DNA of 20,643 nucleotides. It comes from a virus. Below are positions 12,815-20,643 of this stretch, one piece after another. Both the position numbers and the translations under genes were made by a program. The notes under the pieces are model-generated. The model was not told the origin of the DNA. It did no database searches and worked only from the letters and a program-made list of their open reading frames with translations. The stretch covers positions 1 to 20,643 of IMG/VR virus record IMGVR_UViG_3300044707_000069. One strand, given 5' to 3'. How positions within the stretch are numbered: the first letter of the stretch is position 1; each line of letters begins with the position of its first letter.

Positions 12815-13543
12815 TTATTTTATCCTTACTTTTCCGACACCTGGAATATAAACAATATCTCCAGCTTTTGCCCCGCCTTGGATTGCCTCGTCTCTTGATT
12901 TATAGGTAGGAACTGCTTGCTGTGTTTGTGGCTGTGCGGATGGCTGGGCTGTTGGTTGCTGTGCGGCAGGCTTTGCAACCGAAGGCATCCCATAGCTTTG
13001 TGGCATTTGAGTATCTTGTAATGCCTGCATCTGAATCCCAGCAGTGTTACGCCTTTGCTCGGTTTTAATCATTTCTTGTTCTATATCTTTCAATTGTTTG
13101 GCATATGACTTCCCAAACATTTCCCCAGGAAGGAAATCTGGACCAGGTTTTATATTTCCACCAGCTTGAGAGGCTTCAATATCCCTCTTCTTTTGAAGAT
13201 TTGTTTCAAGCTCAACTTCGGCTTTAGCCATATCTGCTTGGTGCTTTGTAAACTTTCTGGATTGCTCTAATTCCCAATCGACTTGACGTTGTTTAGCCCA
13301 CTGAGCCTTCTGTTCTGGTGGTAATGCTTTAAATGGAATTTGCTCTCCGTTTACATCAATCTTAAAGTCTTCAAATGGCAAAACCTGCCTTTGCTGTGTT
13401 TGCTGGCGAACTTGCTCTTCTTGTTGGTATCTTTGCAATTGAGCATTCTGGAGTTGCTCTCCAAGCGCAGCCCTACGCAATGCGTCTTGATCCCCAAAAG
13501 TCTGTGGAAACATTGCCGCCAAATCTAAATTAATTTTGCCCAT
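12815..13543 (-). CDS. Gln-rich internal virion-type protein, 242 residues
   Basis: The product is rich in Gln and predicted coiled coil (LQNAQLQRYQQEEQVRQQTQ near residues 31-50, KAEVELETNLQKKRDIEAS around 107-125). A low-complexity Pro/Ala/Gln linker leads to a small C-terminal module, YKSRDEAIQGGAKAGDIVYI then PGVGKVRIK, a GD-x-vyipG pattern common at the ends of phage structural proteins. No enzymatic motif. Position between two similar proteins and the large ejection-type protein suggests a core or ejection component. AAGGAGATTT five bases before ATG 13543 overlaps the TAA of the gene upstream. Confidence 0.65.
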   Translation of the reverse strand: MGKINLDLAAMFPQTFGDQDALRRAALGEQLQNAQLQRYQQEEQVRQQTQQRQVLPFEDFKIDVNGEQIPFKALPPEQKAQWAKQRQVDWELEQSRKFTKHQADMAKAEVELETNLQKKRDIEASQAGGNIKPGPDFLPGEMFGKSYAKQLKDIEQEMIKTEQRRNTAGIQMQALQDTQMPQSYGMPSVAKPAAQQPTAQPSAQPQTQQAVPTYKSRDEAIQGGAKAGDIVYIPGVGKVRIK

Positions 13544-13551
13544 AAATCTCC

Positions 13552-15075
13552 TTAAATGCTTATGTTTGGTATAAGCGAACCAATGCCAGATGCAATTGCA
13601 CCAAACTGTTGCGCGCCACTAGGCTGACTTGCAATTGCACCAACCTGTGCGCCATAGGTTCTAGCAGTATAATCAGACATCGTATTGTAGATGTTCGCAG
13701 CATTGCTAGCCAACTGCACAGGAATTGCAGGATTCGTTGTTTGATAAAATTGATTAGCTGCTGGTCCAGTTTGGAACTGACCAGGCATAGCTTGGTTGGC
13801 TTGGATATATCCTTGGAACGCTGCATTCTGCTGGGCAAGCCTTTGACCAGCCAAGTTGTAAAGCGAAGGTCCTCCAGCGATGAAGTTGGATGCAGCACCG
13901 AGCCTGTTCTGTTGTAATCCCTCTCGCAACGCCAAGTCTCTTGCTGTGGCAGCACCAGTTGTTTCGCCAGAACCAAGGAAGCTTTGTGCCGCGCCATAGC
14001 GTGCAAGCTTGCGTTGTTCGCCAGCCGCGCCTAGCTGTGCAGCTTCTTGTACTGCTGGTCCAAGGCCAAAGATGTTTCCACGGGCAGTCTGTGCTGCCCT
14101 AATGGATTGTTCGTATCCACGCCGTTCTTCCGCGCCAATGGTTGAGCCAAGTCGAAGTTGATTCAGTGCTTCTTGTTCAAGCGTGTTTCGCAATTCTTCA
14201 GTCTGTGCTGTAGTGGTTTCACCAAGAGGCTGAGTAGCCATCTGGCGATATTGACGGCCAAGGCCAACAGCCGTCCTGTACGCCTCTGGATCAATCTGGC
14301 GTAATTGATCTCCAGCGCGTTCTTCGGGAAGTTTGGCGAACTCGCGGAAAGATGTGATTTGTTTCAAGCCTTCATTGTCTGTTGGAGTAACTGGCTTAAA
14401 GTCTGTAATCTGCTGGCCTGCTTTAGTTACCGCGCCCTGCACGCTGGCTAGATCGGATTTAAGCTGGTCGATTGCCACCTTGGCAGATGCTGCCCTAGCG
14501 TCACCAGAAGGAAGCTGATTGTATAAACTCTGTGCGGCCTCTAGCCTGCTTGTAATCCCAGCAATCTGTGAATTGCCATCCTCTACAATCTTATTTAGCT
14601 TGCCAATCTTGCTGGTATTGTAGTCGTTAATAATATCATTGTCTGATACTTGAAAGTTTAGGCGAGTAGAAAGATCAGATGCACCAAAGTTGGCATCAGC
14701 CGAAAGGTTGGCTGGAGGTTGGTTTGATGGCTGCATACCTACCTGGCCTCTCATTCCTAGCCCACCCGTCAACGCTTGGATTTGTGAGGCAAGAGTATTG
14801 CGGGTATTTTCTTGGCTTGTCACATCGGAAAGACGCTTCTCGTATGTATCCTGCAATTTTTGTGTTCTCAATTGATTGCTTTTTAGTATTGCGTCACTAT
14901 AGCTTTTTGCTGTTTGTTCCCGCAAGGATTGTTCGTCAGCATCCAATTGTTGCTTCATTGTCAATTGCCGATTATTGGAATTAGAAACAAGTTCACGCTG
15001 AGTTACTTTTTCCGATATGTTTCCATTGTCGTCAACCTCGTAGGTTGTGAATGGAATAATTCTTTTTTGTCCCAT
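13552..15075 (-). CDS. Coiled-coil internal virion-type protein, 507 residues
   Basis: Start at ATG 15075 (MGQKRIIPFTTYEVDDNGN): it has GGAGAG seven bases upstream and lies one base after the upstream stop, whereas the longer reading from 15114 overlaps that gene. The N-terminal half is a long coiled coil (LKSNQLRTQKLQDTYEKRLS; NKIVEDGNSQIAGITSRLEA; SAKVAIDQLKSDLASVQG). The C-terminal half is Ala/Gln/Gly-rich with helices such as EERRGYEQSIRAAQTARGN and ends IASGIGSLIPNISI. No enzyme motif. By context it is probably one of the internal core or ejection proteins; I do not recognise the exact family. Confidence 0.65.
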   Translation of the reverse strand: MGQKRIIPFTTYEVDDNGNISEKVTQRELVSNSNNRQLTMKQQLDADEQSLREQTAKSYSDAILKSNQLRTQKLQDTYEKRLSDVTSQENTRNTLASQIQALTGGLGMRGQVGMQPSNQPPANLSADANFGASDLSTRLNFQVSDNDIINDYNTSKIGKLNKIVEDGNSQIAGITSRLEAAQSLYNQLPSGDARAASAKVAIDQLKSDLASVQGAVTKAGQQITDFKPVTPTDNEGLKQITSFREFAKLPEERAGDQLRQIDPEAYRTAVGLGRQYRQMATQPLGETTTAQTEELRNTLEQEALNQLRLGSTIGAEERRGYEQSIRAAQTARGNIFGLGPAVQEAAQLGAAGEQRKLARYGAAQSFLGSGETTGAATARDLALREGLQQNRLGAASNFIAGGPSLYNLAGQRLAQQNAAFQGYIQANQAMPGQFQTGPAANQFYQTTNPAIPVQLASNAANIYNTMSDYTARTYGAQVGAIASQPSGAQQFGAIASGIGSLIPNISI

Positions 15076-15076
15076 A

Positions 15077-15628
15077 CTAAATCTCTCCAGCCTGGTACTT
15101 CTTGGTTGTAACAAGCTTGGCTGCTTCGTTGCGTTTCAATACATCTTCAATGTTTGTCGTGTATTCTGGAGCAGCGATAGGTTGCGATATGCCAGCCGTG
15201 TAATTAACTGGGGCTACACCGCCGCCCATTGCGACTTCGCGCTCAACAGAAGCTTGTGGTGCTTGCCCGTAAGTTCTGGCGAATTGGGCTGTAAGCTGAT
15301 TGCCTAATGCGCGGTTTAAGGAATAAGCCTGTGGGCTGTACTCATACTGCCTACGCAAGCCTTCCAGCGTGCGCTGACCACCATATTGACGCTCTATCTG
15401 TAATCCAGCCTGCACCTGCGCAAGCTGGTCGGCAGCCGTAAGCTGACGCTCCAGTTGGCGTTGTTCGGGCATATATTTGATGCGAAGAGCATTCTCAAGC
15501 GCGGCAATATCTGGAGACTTTTCAATATAGGTTTCAAGCGAAGAACGATAAAACAACGCATTAGCCTGCGCCGATTTCATTGGATCGGGCGGAGGAGGCG
15601 GCGATGGAATAGATGGTGAACCGCCCAT
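15077..15628 (-). CDS. Putative internal virion / structural protein, 183 residues
   Basis: It opens with a polyproline arm, MGGSPSIPSPPPPPDPMKSA, followed by helices (NALFYRSSLETYIEKSPDIA; PEQRQLERQLTAADQLAQVQ; RQYGGQRTLEGLRRQYEYS). The C-terminal part, after VAMGGG, has mixed structure and ends KKYQAGEI. The Gly/Ser/Pro start followed by helical repeats is common in small podoviral core proteins. ATG at 15628 shares its A with the TAA of the preceding gene (TAATG) and has AAAGGCG upstream. Role inferred from position only. Confidence 0.62.
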   Translation of the reverse strand: MGGSPSIPSPPPPPDPMKSAQANALFYRSSLETYIEKSPDIAALENALRIKYMPEQRQLERQLTAADQLAQVQAGLQIERQYGGQRTLEGLRRQYEYSPQAYSLNRALGNQLTAQFARTYGQAPQASVEREVAMGGGVAPVNYTAGISQPIAAPEYTTNIEDVLKRNEAAKLVTTKKYQAGEI

Positions 15629-15996
15629 TAGCGTAACGCCTTTCGCATAAATGTCATATAGTCGTAACTCCTTGGTTTACCAGAACGATTAAAGGTGATC
15701 CGCTTGCGAGGACCAAAACGCTCCGCTAGGAGCAACAGCAAGCCTCCCAAGGATTTAGCACCCTTTGAGGAGATCGTCAAGTCCACAAATACATTCTCGC
15801 CATCTTCGCTATGCACATAATGATTAGGCTCTTGCCCATCCTTTATGCACCTAGCCAAAGCCACGCCTGCAATACCATCGTTATCACGCACAATCCCAAC
15901 CATCCCTTGCTTTTCAAACCAGCCAAACCACTCAGCTAGGTTAGGCCACATAGCCTCTGGAACACCGCTTTGCTCAATATACTCCACAGCCGTCAT
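15628..15996 (-). CDS. Acyltransferase-fold (GNAT-like) internal core protein, putative
   Basis: The 122-residue product starts MTAVEYIEQSGVPEAMWP. Strands GMVGIVRDNDGIAGVALARC (31-50) and ENVFVDLTISSKGAK (77-91), then helix LGGLLLLLAERFG and RKRITFNRSGKPRSY fit the order of a small N-acetyltransferase-like fold, as in podoviral core proteins placed just after the tail tube genes. A complete acetyl-CoA pyrophosphate loop (Q/RxxGxG/A) is not evident, so it may be structural, not catalytic. Start at 15996 was chosen because it overlaps the TGA of the upstream gene (ATGA); a reading from 16101 would add 35 residues lying wholly over the upstream gene. Confidence 0.6.
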   Translation of the reverse strand: MTAVEYIEQSGVPEAMWPNLAEWFGWFEKQGMVGIVRDNDGIAGVALARCIKDGQEPNHYVHSEDGENVFVDLTISSKGAKSLGGLLLLLAERFGPRKRITFNRSGKPRSYDYMTFMRKALR

Positions 15997-17846
15997 ATTG
16001 TCTTTTGCGTCTCGATGGTATCGGGGTTGGCTGCCGCAATGATTTGACGAACTGAAAACTGGCCTGTGGCACTGTAAACTTGAATGGCTAAGTTGCGCCA
16101 CTTTTCGTAATAACGAAGATCGTTTGCCACCCTATTTTGGGTTGTGGCAGTAAGCGTGGCTGGTAGAGTAAATGGCAAAAGCAACGATACCGTAGATGCG
16201 TTAATGTTTGACAACACTGCTATTGGAGAACTGTCAGTATCGCGCTGGATAAGTACATCAACATCTTGCGAGAATGTCTTGTCAAAGCTGACCTCGAAAT
16301 GGCTTCCGTGTTTATCCGCAAATGGATCGCCAAATATAAATGATCTTGTTAATAGGAATGACTCGTAGTAAGCCCCTGCGTCCTGGTAATCTGTTGCAAC
16401 CGTATTGGCGAGAGTCTTGTATCCGTTGTACTGACTAATCACGCCATCAGACCTTTTGCCATTTAACCTTCGACCTTGAGAGGCAAAGTTGGTTTCCACA
16501 AATTGATTAACTGCAAATGTCCAGATACCCTCAAACGCTTGAAGGATTGTATTGTAAACAATGATTTTGTCACAAAGATCGCTCGCCTCTGTAGGTACAG
16601 CCAGTATATATCTATTGTCGTTAAATATGGCTGAACTCGCCCCAATTGCGGTTGGGCTGATTGTAAGAATGACATCCTTAATAACCTCGCTGATTGGCAG
16701 GCCAACTGCTGTAAAATCGTCTGATACAGACCTAGAAAGAGATCGTATGCCATCGTTGGCGAGAAAGAATATATCGCTGTTTACCTGGATTGCACTACGC
16801 TCCGCAATGCAACCCGTGGTTGAACTTACATTCTCAACCACCCAATCAGCCGCACTGGTCATGTCTGGCGGGATTGATACTTGATAAATCTTGGACGGCT
16901 TAAAGACAATCAACCGATTGGCGTAGTAAGGCACAACTGCAACAATCTCCTCGCCATCCGCACCGCCAACAACGATGCTGTTATTGGATGCCCAAATTGA
17001 CGCATCCAGAATGTCGGATGCGTAAAGCGTGTTGCGCTCTGCTCCGCTACCAACGCCAAAGAGCCTATTCCCGCTTGTAACCAAAATTCGCAATCCAGAA
17101 GGAGGCGTGCCTACGGTCGCTGTGGCGGTAGCACCAGATCCATTGCCAACAATGGTTACAGTTGGCGTGGTTGAATACCCAGCACCGCTATTGTCCGCAA
17201 CGGTTACTCCAGTTACCGCGCCTCCAGCGGTTAGGGTAATTAGTGTTGGTGAAGTTCCGCCTAAATCTGGACCAGTAACACTCGCTGTGGCTGATGTATA
17301 TCCAGTGCCAGCGGTTGTAACTGTGATTGCGCGCAACTTTCCGCCTTGCTGTCTTACTGTTGTTCCATCCCAAAACATTAGCGGTCCAACTCCATCACAA
17401 ATGTATTCTAGGTCGTTAAACTGAGCCATATTAACTTTGTTTGTGGCAGAAATGGAATAACCATTTTGCCAAGTTCTAGTTACTGCGCTCCAAGTTGAGG
17501 TTGTGGTTGACCACACATCAAGGGATGGTTGCAAGGTTGCCGAACCAGTATTGCTAATTATGCTTAATCTTCCGTTGGCAACAGTAAGCAACTGCTCGTT
17601 GGCCGATGTATCGTAGTAGGCTAACCCACCGACAGATGTAGTCCCGCAGGTGGCGGCAGTAGCGAAATTTGCAAATCCGTAGCGAGTCTCAATCCTTCCC
17701 CGTGGAGAGATGGTCATGTTTTGCATCTCTTGCACTTGGTTTTCTGCCAAGAGATCGGCTTGCAAGCCGCTGGCTTGACCGCCAGTAAATTGACGTATGC
17801 CGTCAAAGGCAAGCACGTCATCGGTTGCGTCTGTAAAGTAAGGCAT
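15993..17846 (-). CDS. Tail tube B / stabilisation-like tail protein, 617 residues
   Basis: The N-terminus (FDGIRQFTGGQASGLQADLL, then ENQVQEMQNMTISPRGRIET and RYGF, up to residue 57) and RNTLYASDILDASIW (271-285), VVPYYANRLIVFKPSKIYQV and FFLANDGIRSLSRSVSDDF are typical of the large podoviral β-propeller-like tail protein (T7 gp12 or P22 gp10 type), which closes or prolongs the tail tube. Residues about 172-247 are an insertion with two Gly-Tyr-Thr/Ser β-repeats (AGTGYTSATASVTG; SGAGYSTTPTVTIVGNGSG). The C-terminus has a β-rich domain with DVDVLIQRDTDSSPIAVLSN. TAAGGAGGGC gives an excellent ribosome site and its TAA is the upstream gene's stop. It follows the adaptor gene in the expected order. 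Confidence 0.78.
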   Translation of the reverse strand: MPYFTDATDDVLAFDGIRQFTGGQASGLQADLLAENQVQEMQNMTISPRGRIETRYGFANFATAATCGTTSVGGLAYYDTSANEQLLTVANGRLSIISNTGSATLQPSLDVWSTTTSTWSAVTRTWQNGYSISATNKVNMAQFNDLEYICDGVGPLMFWDGTTVRQQGGKLRAITVTTAGTGYTSATASVTGPDLGGTSPTLITLTAGGAVTGVTVADNSGAGYSTTPTVTIVGNGSGATATATVGTPPSGLRILVTSGNRLFGVGSGAERNTLYASDILDASIWASNNSIVVGGADGEEIVAVVPYYANRLIVFKPSKIYQVSIPPDMTSAADWVVENVSSTTGCIAERSAIQVNSDIFFLANDGIRSLSRSVSDDFTAVGLPISEVIKDVILTISPTAIGASSAIFNDNRYILAVPTEASDLCDKIIVYNTILQAFEGIWTFAVNQFVETNFASQGRRLNGKRSDGVISQYNGYKTLANTVATDYQDAGAYYESFLLTRSFIFGDPFADKHGSHFEVSFDKTFSQDVDVLIQRDTDSSPIAVLSNINASTVSLLLPFTLPATLTATTQNRVANDLRYYEKWRNLAIQVYSATGQFSVRQIIAAANPDTIETQKTI

Positions 17847-17860
17847 AAGAGTTGCCCTCC

Positions 17861-18559
17861 TTAAGCTGAAAACATTTCTTCTATCGTAAGCTCACCAAGA
17901 CTTGCTGGGGTAATTTGTTTGATCCCTCCAACCTGGCTCAACTCATAGTTAGCCATGCTCGCAAGATCCGAATTTGCGGATTGCGTAACAACCTGCGCCT
18001 TCCCGTACTGCCGTTCTCTCTCAAGAGCATCAGCGTGGGTCAAGGCCAGGACAACATGATTAACGTGGGGCAGGCGCAATTCATCGTTAATAGCATTGCT
18101 GGATGGAGGGAAATCTACAACGTAGTTGTTGCGGGTTAGGCAGGACAATTTTTCCACCACGCGCAGAACAGTTGTTCCAGCCGTTGCAAGCCTTGGATAA
18201 AGGTCAAGCTGCGCAACTCCAGATGTATTGCGACCAGTAAAGTGATATACCTGGGGATCGCCAGTTCTTGTGTCCTCAAGCAAGTCGGAGTCTTGACTTA
18301 CAATGGTTGCCAAATCAATTGGATCAACTTCGCTCTTGTCGTAAGCAACTGAAAGCGGGGTTTCAACATTTGTGCCAAGAGTAATCGTGCGGCTAGTCCC
18401 AACTGAATAGGTGGAGCTAGTAACGCTTTCCCGCCAGGGTGCAAAGTTCCAAACTCTGCGGTAATTCAGCGAGGCTGATTTTTGCAGGAATGTGAGAGTG
18501 GTTGCATCAGTTTTGCCAATCTTCTCGCCTGCGTATTGGGCGATTTCAGTTAGGGTCAT
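17861..18559 (-). CDS. Tail tube A / head-tail adaptor-like protein, 232 residues
   Basis: Helical start MTLTEIAQYAGEKIGKTDAT followed by FLQKSASLNYRRVWNFAPWR (23-43) is the layout of podoviral gp11/gp4-like adaptors, where long helices pack on the portal. The middle is β-rich (SRTITLGTNVETPLSV; VYHFTGRNTSGVAQLDLYPR). The C-terminal helical part HVVLALTHADALERERQYGK and the rest of that helix (167-200) again suggests the adaptor fold. It lies directly upstream of the large tail-tube-B-like gene, the conserved order of these two proteins. GAGGGGC sits before ATG 18559. Related names in other phages include gp6-like connectors, so exact homology is not certain. Confidence 0.7.
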   Translation of the reverse strand: MTLTEIAQYAGEKIGKTDATTLTFLQKSASLNYRRVWNFAPWRESVTSSTYSVGTSRTITLGTNVETPLSVAYDKSEVDPIDLATIVSQDSDLLEDTRTGDPQVYHFTGRNTSGVAQLDLYPRLATAGTTVLRVVEKLSCLTRNNYVVDFPPSSNAINDELRLPHVNHVVLALTHADALERERQYGKAQVVTQSANSDLASMANYELSQVGGIKQITPASLGELTIEEMFSA

Positions 18560-18570
18560 TTATGCCCCTC

Positions 18571-18810
18571 TTAATTCAGCACGCTTGGCCAAACTGCCTT
18601 AATCTCTTCAGGCGTGTTGCCAACAATCTCAGTCTGGGTTACATCACGCAAGGCTTGTTTCTTTAGCGCAATCTCCGCTTGCTTCTCTGTGTCAGCAGCC
18701 TCAACAGCCTTCATAAACTCAATGTCGAGAGAGGCAAGCAATGGCTTGCGAACCTCACGCCACTTGTCTTTCCAAATTGCTTTTGCTTTGTCTGGATTTA
18801 CAATAATCAT
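18571..18810 (-). CDS. Small conserved phage protein, 79 residues
   Basis: Product MIIVNPDKAKAIWKDKWREV then a helix-rich part DIEFMKAVEAADTEKQAEIA, KKQALRDVTQ and a late PEEIKAVWP. I know this pattern (NxxKAKxI...LDxEFxxA.E..D...A..KQALRDVT...PEELKAVWP) from small proteins downstream of tail-fibre genes in many podoviruses and prophages; the function is unproven, perhaps fibre-related. Start 18810 is set by overlap with the preceding TGA (ATGA) and GGGAG eight bases upstream, in preference to an in-frame ATG at 18825. Confidence 0.75.
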   Translation of the reverse strand: MIIVNPDKAKAIWKDKWREVRKPLLASLDIEFMKAVEAADTEKQAEIALKKQALRDVTQTEIVGNTPEEIKAVWPSVLN

Positions 18811-19001
18811 TCTTGGTACTCCCATGCGTTACGAAATGTGCGGTCAGGGGGAATTTCCGACCCTTCAACAATCTTGTATGGTTTGCCTTCTGGCACGTCT
18901 TTGACGGCTAATTCTTCTAGTGTTCCATTCCAGTTGGGAGACGGAGTTAGAATAACTACTCCGCCCTCATCATTTGGATATATAATTCTTTTTTTGTTCA
19001 T
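18807..19001 (-). CDS. Small conserved phage protein, 64 residues
   Basis: The product begins MNKKRIIYPNDEGGVVILTP and ends with DVPEGKPYKIVEGSEIPPDR and TFRNAWEYQE. The RxxYPxxxGGVxVxxP ... DVPEGxPYxIVxxSEIPxDRTFRNAW pattern is a common partner of the preceding type of small gene next to fibre genes in phages; role unknown. It lies nine bases after the tail-fibre stop, with only a weak purine stretch before ATG 19001, and overlaps the next gene by four bases. Confidence 0.75.
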   Translation of the reverse strand: MNKKRIIYPNDEGGVVILTPSPNWNGTLEELAVKDVPEGKPYKIVEGSEIPPDRTFRNAWEYQE

Positions 19002-19010
19002 TTGCTTTTA

Positions 19011-20393
19011 CTAGCTTAGTATGGAAACACAAACAGTTACAAAGTCAAATTGCCCGCCGTTATTTGCGTATCCTGACACAACTCTTACAGAGCCTGCGGC
19101 TGGATTACTTGCAAAATTAGCTATACTTACACCCAAAACTGTAGATGCTCCAGCATTTTCAATATACTTTCCTGTTGATGCAACACAATAATTTGCATTA
19201 CTCATGGCGGTAGTGAAATTCACAGTATAATCACCAGTTCCATTGTCTGCAACTGTGCTTACATTAAAGTCATCTCGGATAGTGCAATTACCACCGACAT
19301 TAGTTGTTCCATCGAAATTAACCCAAGCTTTTGAAGTTCGTTTTGCTACGTTGTCAGCTTCTGTTGTGCTAGTCGATAGCATTGGGAATGTAATAGAATT
19401 AGTCCCAATAGTAACATTACTCCAGCTTGGTGCGGCTGAAGCTCCTGCACTTGTTAGAACCTGACCGCTTGTTCCGTAGTTTGCTCCACCGATTCCGATT
19501 TGACCAGCAGATGCAATTCGTAGGCGTTCGGTGCTATTGGTGTAAAAATTTGTTGAGCCAGCCGCGTTGCTGAATAGATCAAAGTCAGTTCCGTTTTGGC
19601 TTATAATAGAATAGGTTGTGCTTGCTGTGTCTGCAAAGATTATTGATGGAATACCGCTATCTGCAATTACAATACCATTTGCGCTGCCAGAGTAAGCAGA
19701 CATATATGTAGCTGGAGAATCGGTCCCAATCCCAACATTACCGATTGAATCAATCCTCATCGCCTCAGCCCCACCCTCAGCAAACGCAATCGTGTCAGCG
19801 GCGGGGAAGAATATGCCTGTGTTAGTATCGCCAGTTGGCGAGATGGCTGGGGCGGCTGCCGTTCCTGTCCCGCTTGTAATCTTAGTTATGGATGTAAGGG
19901 TTGGGATTGTTCCAGTGGTGCTATTAAGCGTGGCAATCGTTCCATTGGTGCTGCTCAATCCAGTAATAGTTCCAGTAGTACTATTTAGCGTAGCTACAGT
20001 TCCAGTGGTGCTGTTTAGCGTGTTGATAGTTCCAGTGGTGGTGTTTAATCCAGTAATCGTGCCAGTAGTGATTGTTGCGCTGGTGCTAACTGTGCGATTG
20101 CCAGTAGCCGTACCGTAAGTAAGTTGCTCGGCGATGTTCGCGTTTGTAAATGTTCCGCCAGTAAGAGTGTCGTTTAATAGTTTCTGGATTGTTACCTTGT
20201 TAGCCGCACCACTGCTTCCAGCATCTGTGTCGGCAATGAGAAGCAAGTCAGCCGTACTTACAGTTGCTGCGATTGCGGTTTGATCTGCAATAACGCCACT
20301 ATAAATATCCAGCAGTCCGACTATGTTATTTAGCTTTGCGCCTGTTACTTGATCGCCGTCAGCGAACGATTGACCTGTATTAAATTTAGCCAT
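19011..20393 (-). CDS. Tail fibre / receptor-binding protein, 460 residues
   Basis: Low-complexity Thr/Ser/Gly/Asn-rich protein with trimeric-fibre character. The N-terminus MAKFNTGQSFADGDQVTGAK probably attaches to the tail. Residues 111-170 are six ten-residue repeats of the type GTIxTLNSTT. Next is TNTGIFFPAADTIAFAEGGA then EAMRIDSIGNVGIGTDSPA (190-228), a segment widespread in phage fibres, and a second similar unit ERLRIASAGQIGIGGANYGT (289-308). The C-terminal part KAWVNFDGTTNVG through TGDYTVNFTTAMSNANYCVA (355-405) is the host-range-type distal domain known from many aquatic phages. No intramolecular chaperone is seen, so folding may depend on the small proteins downstream. Start 20393 has GAGG 12 bases upstream. 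High confidence as a fibre; receptor unknown. Confidence 0.87.
   Translation of the reverse strand: MAKFNTGQSFADGDQVTGAKLNNIVGLLDIYSGVIADQTAIAATVSTADLLLIADTDAGSSGAANKVTIQKLLNDTLTGGTFTNANIAEQLTYGTATGNRTVSTSATITTGTITGLNTTTGTINTLNSTTGTVATLNSTTGTITGLSSTNGTIATLNSTTGTIPTLTSITKITSGTGTAAAPAISPTGDTNTGIFFPAADTIAFAEGGAEAMRIDSIGNVGIGTDSPATYMSAYSGSANGIVIADSGIPSIIFADTASTTYSIISQNGTDFDLFSNAAGSTNFYTNSTERLRIASAGQIGIGGANYGTSGQVLTSAGASAAPSWSNVTIGTNSITFPMLSTSTTEADNVAKRTSKAWVNFDGTTNVGGNCTIRDDFNVSTVADNGTGDYTVNFTTAMSNANYCVASTGKYIENAGASTVLGVSIANFASNPAAGSVRVVSGYANNGGQFDFVTVCVSILS
19884..20063 (-). repeat. Six in-frame 30-bp repeats in the tail fibre gene
   Basis: Six consecutive 30-base units encode residues 111-170: GTITGLNTTT, GTINTLNSTT, GTVATLNSTT, GTITGLSSTN, GTIATLNSTT and GTIPTLTSIT. 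They are diverged at base level but keep length and frame exactly. Such units lengthen a fibre shaft and can change copy number by recombination or slippage. Confidence 0.9.
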
Positions 20394-20394
20394 A

Positions 20395-20643
20395 TTAAGC
20401 TGTAAACCTCAGTGCGGTTGCGTATAGCGTGCCTGCTGGAGTTGTGCCGTGGGAAACTGTGTCTGTATTAAGTATTACATATCGAATCGTATCTGTCGAT
20501 TCAACCCTAAACGAAAGAATTAGCCTTTGGGCTAAGGTAGCGTTTGTGCCTGTGCTTGAACCAATTGATGTAAGCCCACCAAAGACAATGTCTCCCAAGG
20601 CTGCACCTGTTACTGCGAATGTTCCTGTTGTAACATTTGATCC
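20395..20643 (-). CDS. C-terminus of an unidentified phage structural protein (partial)
   Basis: The minus-strand frame is open to the right edge and encodes the last 82 residues, ending TPAGTLYATALRFTA. The part that begins FAVTGAALGDIVFGGLTSI and has TLAQRLILSFRVESTDTIRY and VILNTDT looks like the small β-sandwich C-terminal domains seen in phage head or tail appendage proteins. The true start is outside the window; an internal TTG at 20598 should not be taken as the start. It ends one base before the tail fibre ATG. Confidence 0.65.
   Translation of the reverse strand, partial: GSNVTTGTFAVTGAALGDIVFGGLTSIGSSTGTNATLAQRLILSFRVESTDTIRYVILNTDTVSHGTTPAGTLYATALRFTA

Noticed and set aside
17029-17424. 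Plus-strand 131-codon ORF rich in Pro and Val
   Set aside because: It is the antisense shadow of the Gly/Thr-rich insertion in the tail-tube-B-like gene.
19884-20063. CRISPR-like repeat array
   Set aside because: Units are directly joined with no spacers and are in-frame coding repeats of a fibre.
19792-20118. Plus-strand 108-codon ORF with Val/Pro repeats
   Set aside because: It is the antisense shadow of the repeats in the tail fibre gene.
1-20643. tRNA, rRNA, integrase or attachment site
   Set aside because: No cloverleaf-like sequence, recombinase motif or paired direct repeats were found on reading either strand, though this was by eye only.

Overview
The window is a piece of a tailed bacteriophage (or prophage) genome, most likely a short-tailed podovirus-type phage of a Gram-negative host. 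Almost everything is on the minus strand, so transcription runs from the right edge to the left. The evidence is a tail-tube/adaptor pair, a tail fibre, a set of glutamine-rich and very large virion-internal-type proteins, a GH108-like peptidoglycan hydrolase, and a phage SSB/exonuclease/resolvase set. No RNA polymerase, terminase, capsid, DNA polymerase, tRNA or integrase gene is visible, so family-level classification is not possible. The neighbourhood resembles aquatic viromic phages; that is an inference from gene content only.

Region by region, in transcription order. (a) 20643-18571: the end of an unidentified structural protein, a 460-residue tail fibre with ten-residue repeats, and two small conserved phage proteins. 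(b) 18559-15993: an adaptor/tail-tube-A-like protein and a large tail-tube-B/stabilisation-like protein. (c) 15996-9295: five genes that look like the internal core or ejection set (a small acyltransferase-fold protein, three coiled-coil or Gln-rich proteins, and a 1171-residue protein). (d) 9293-8568: a GH108-like muralytic enzyme that shares a short acidic motif with the 1171-residue protein. (e) 8229-8567: the only plus-strand gene, a small secreted protein fitted exactly between its neighbours. (f) 8190-5652: a nucleic-acid module with three PD-(D/E)XK proteins and an SSB-like protein. (g) 5655-536: a dense chain of small genes, nearly all joined by ATGA, GTGA or TAATG overlaps, carrying two glycosyltransferases, a 2-oxoglutarate/Fe(II) oxygenase and two related ribbon-helix-helix-like proteins. 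(h) 421-1: an HNH endonuclease cut by the window edge.

Six genes in region (g) are very short (23, 48, 51, 56, 59 and 59 codons) and were read directly from the sequence. They are supported by their exact stop/start overlaps with both neighbours or by good ribosome binding sites. Several starts of longer genes were moved inward for the same reason. The most interesting parts are the glycosyltransferase/oxygenase cassette with its small proteins, the shared GYDVIEPE-type motif in two presumed virion proteins, the lone exported plus-strand gene, and the paralogous pair of small regulators.
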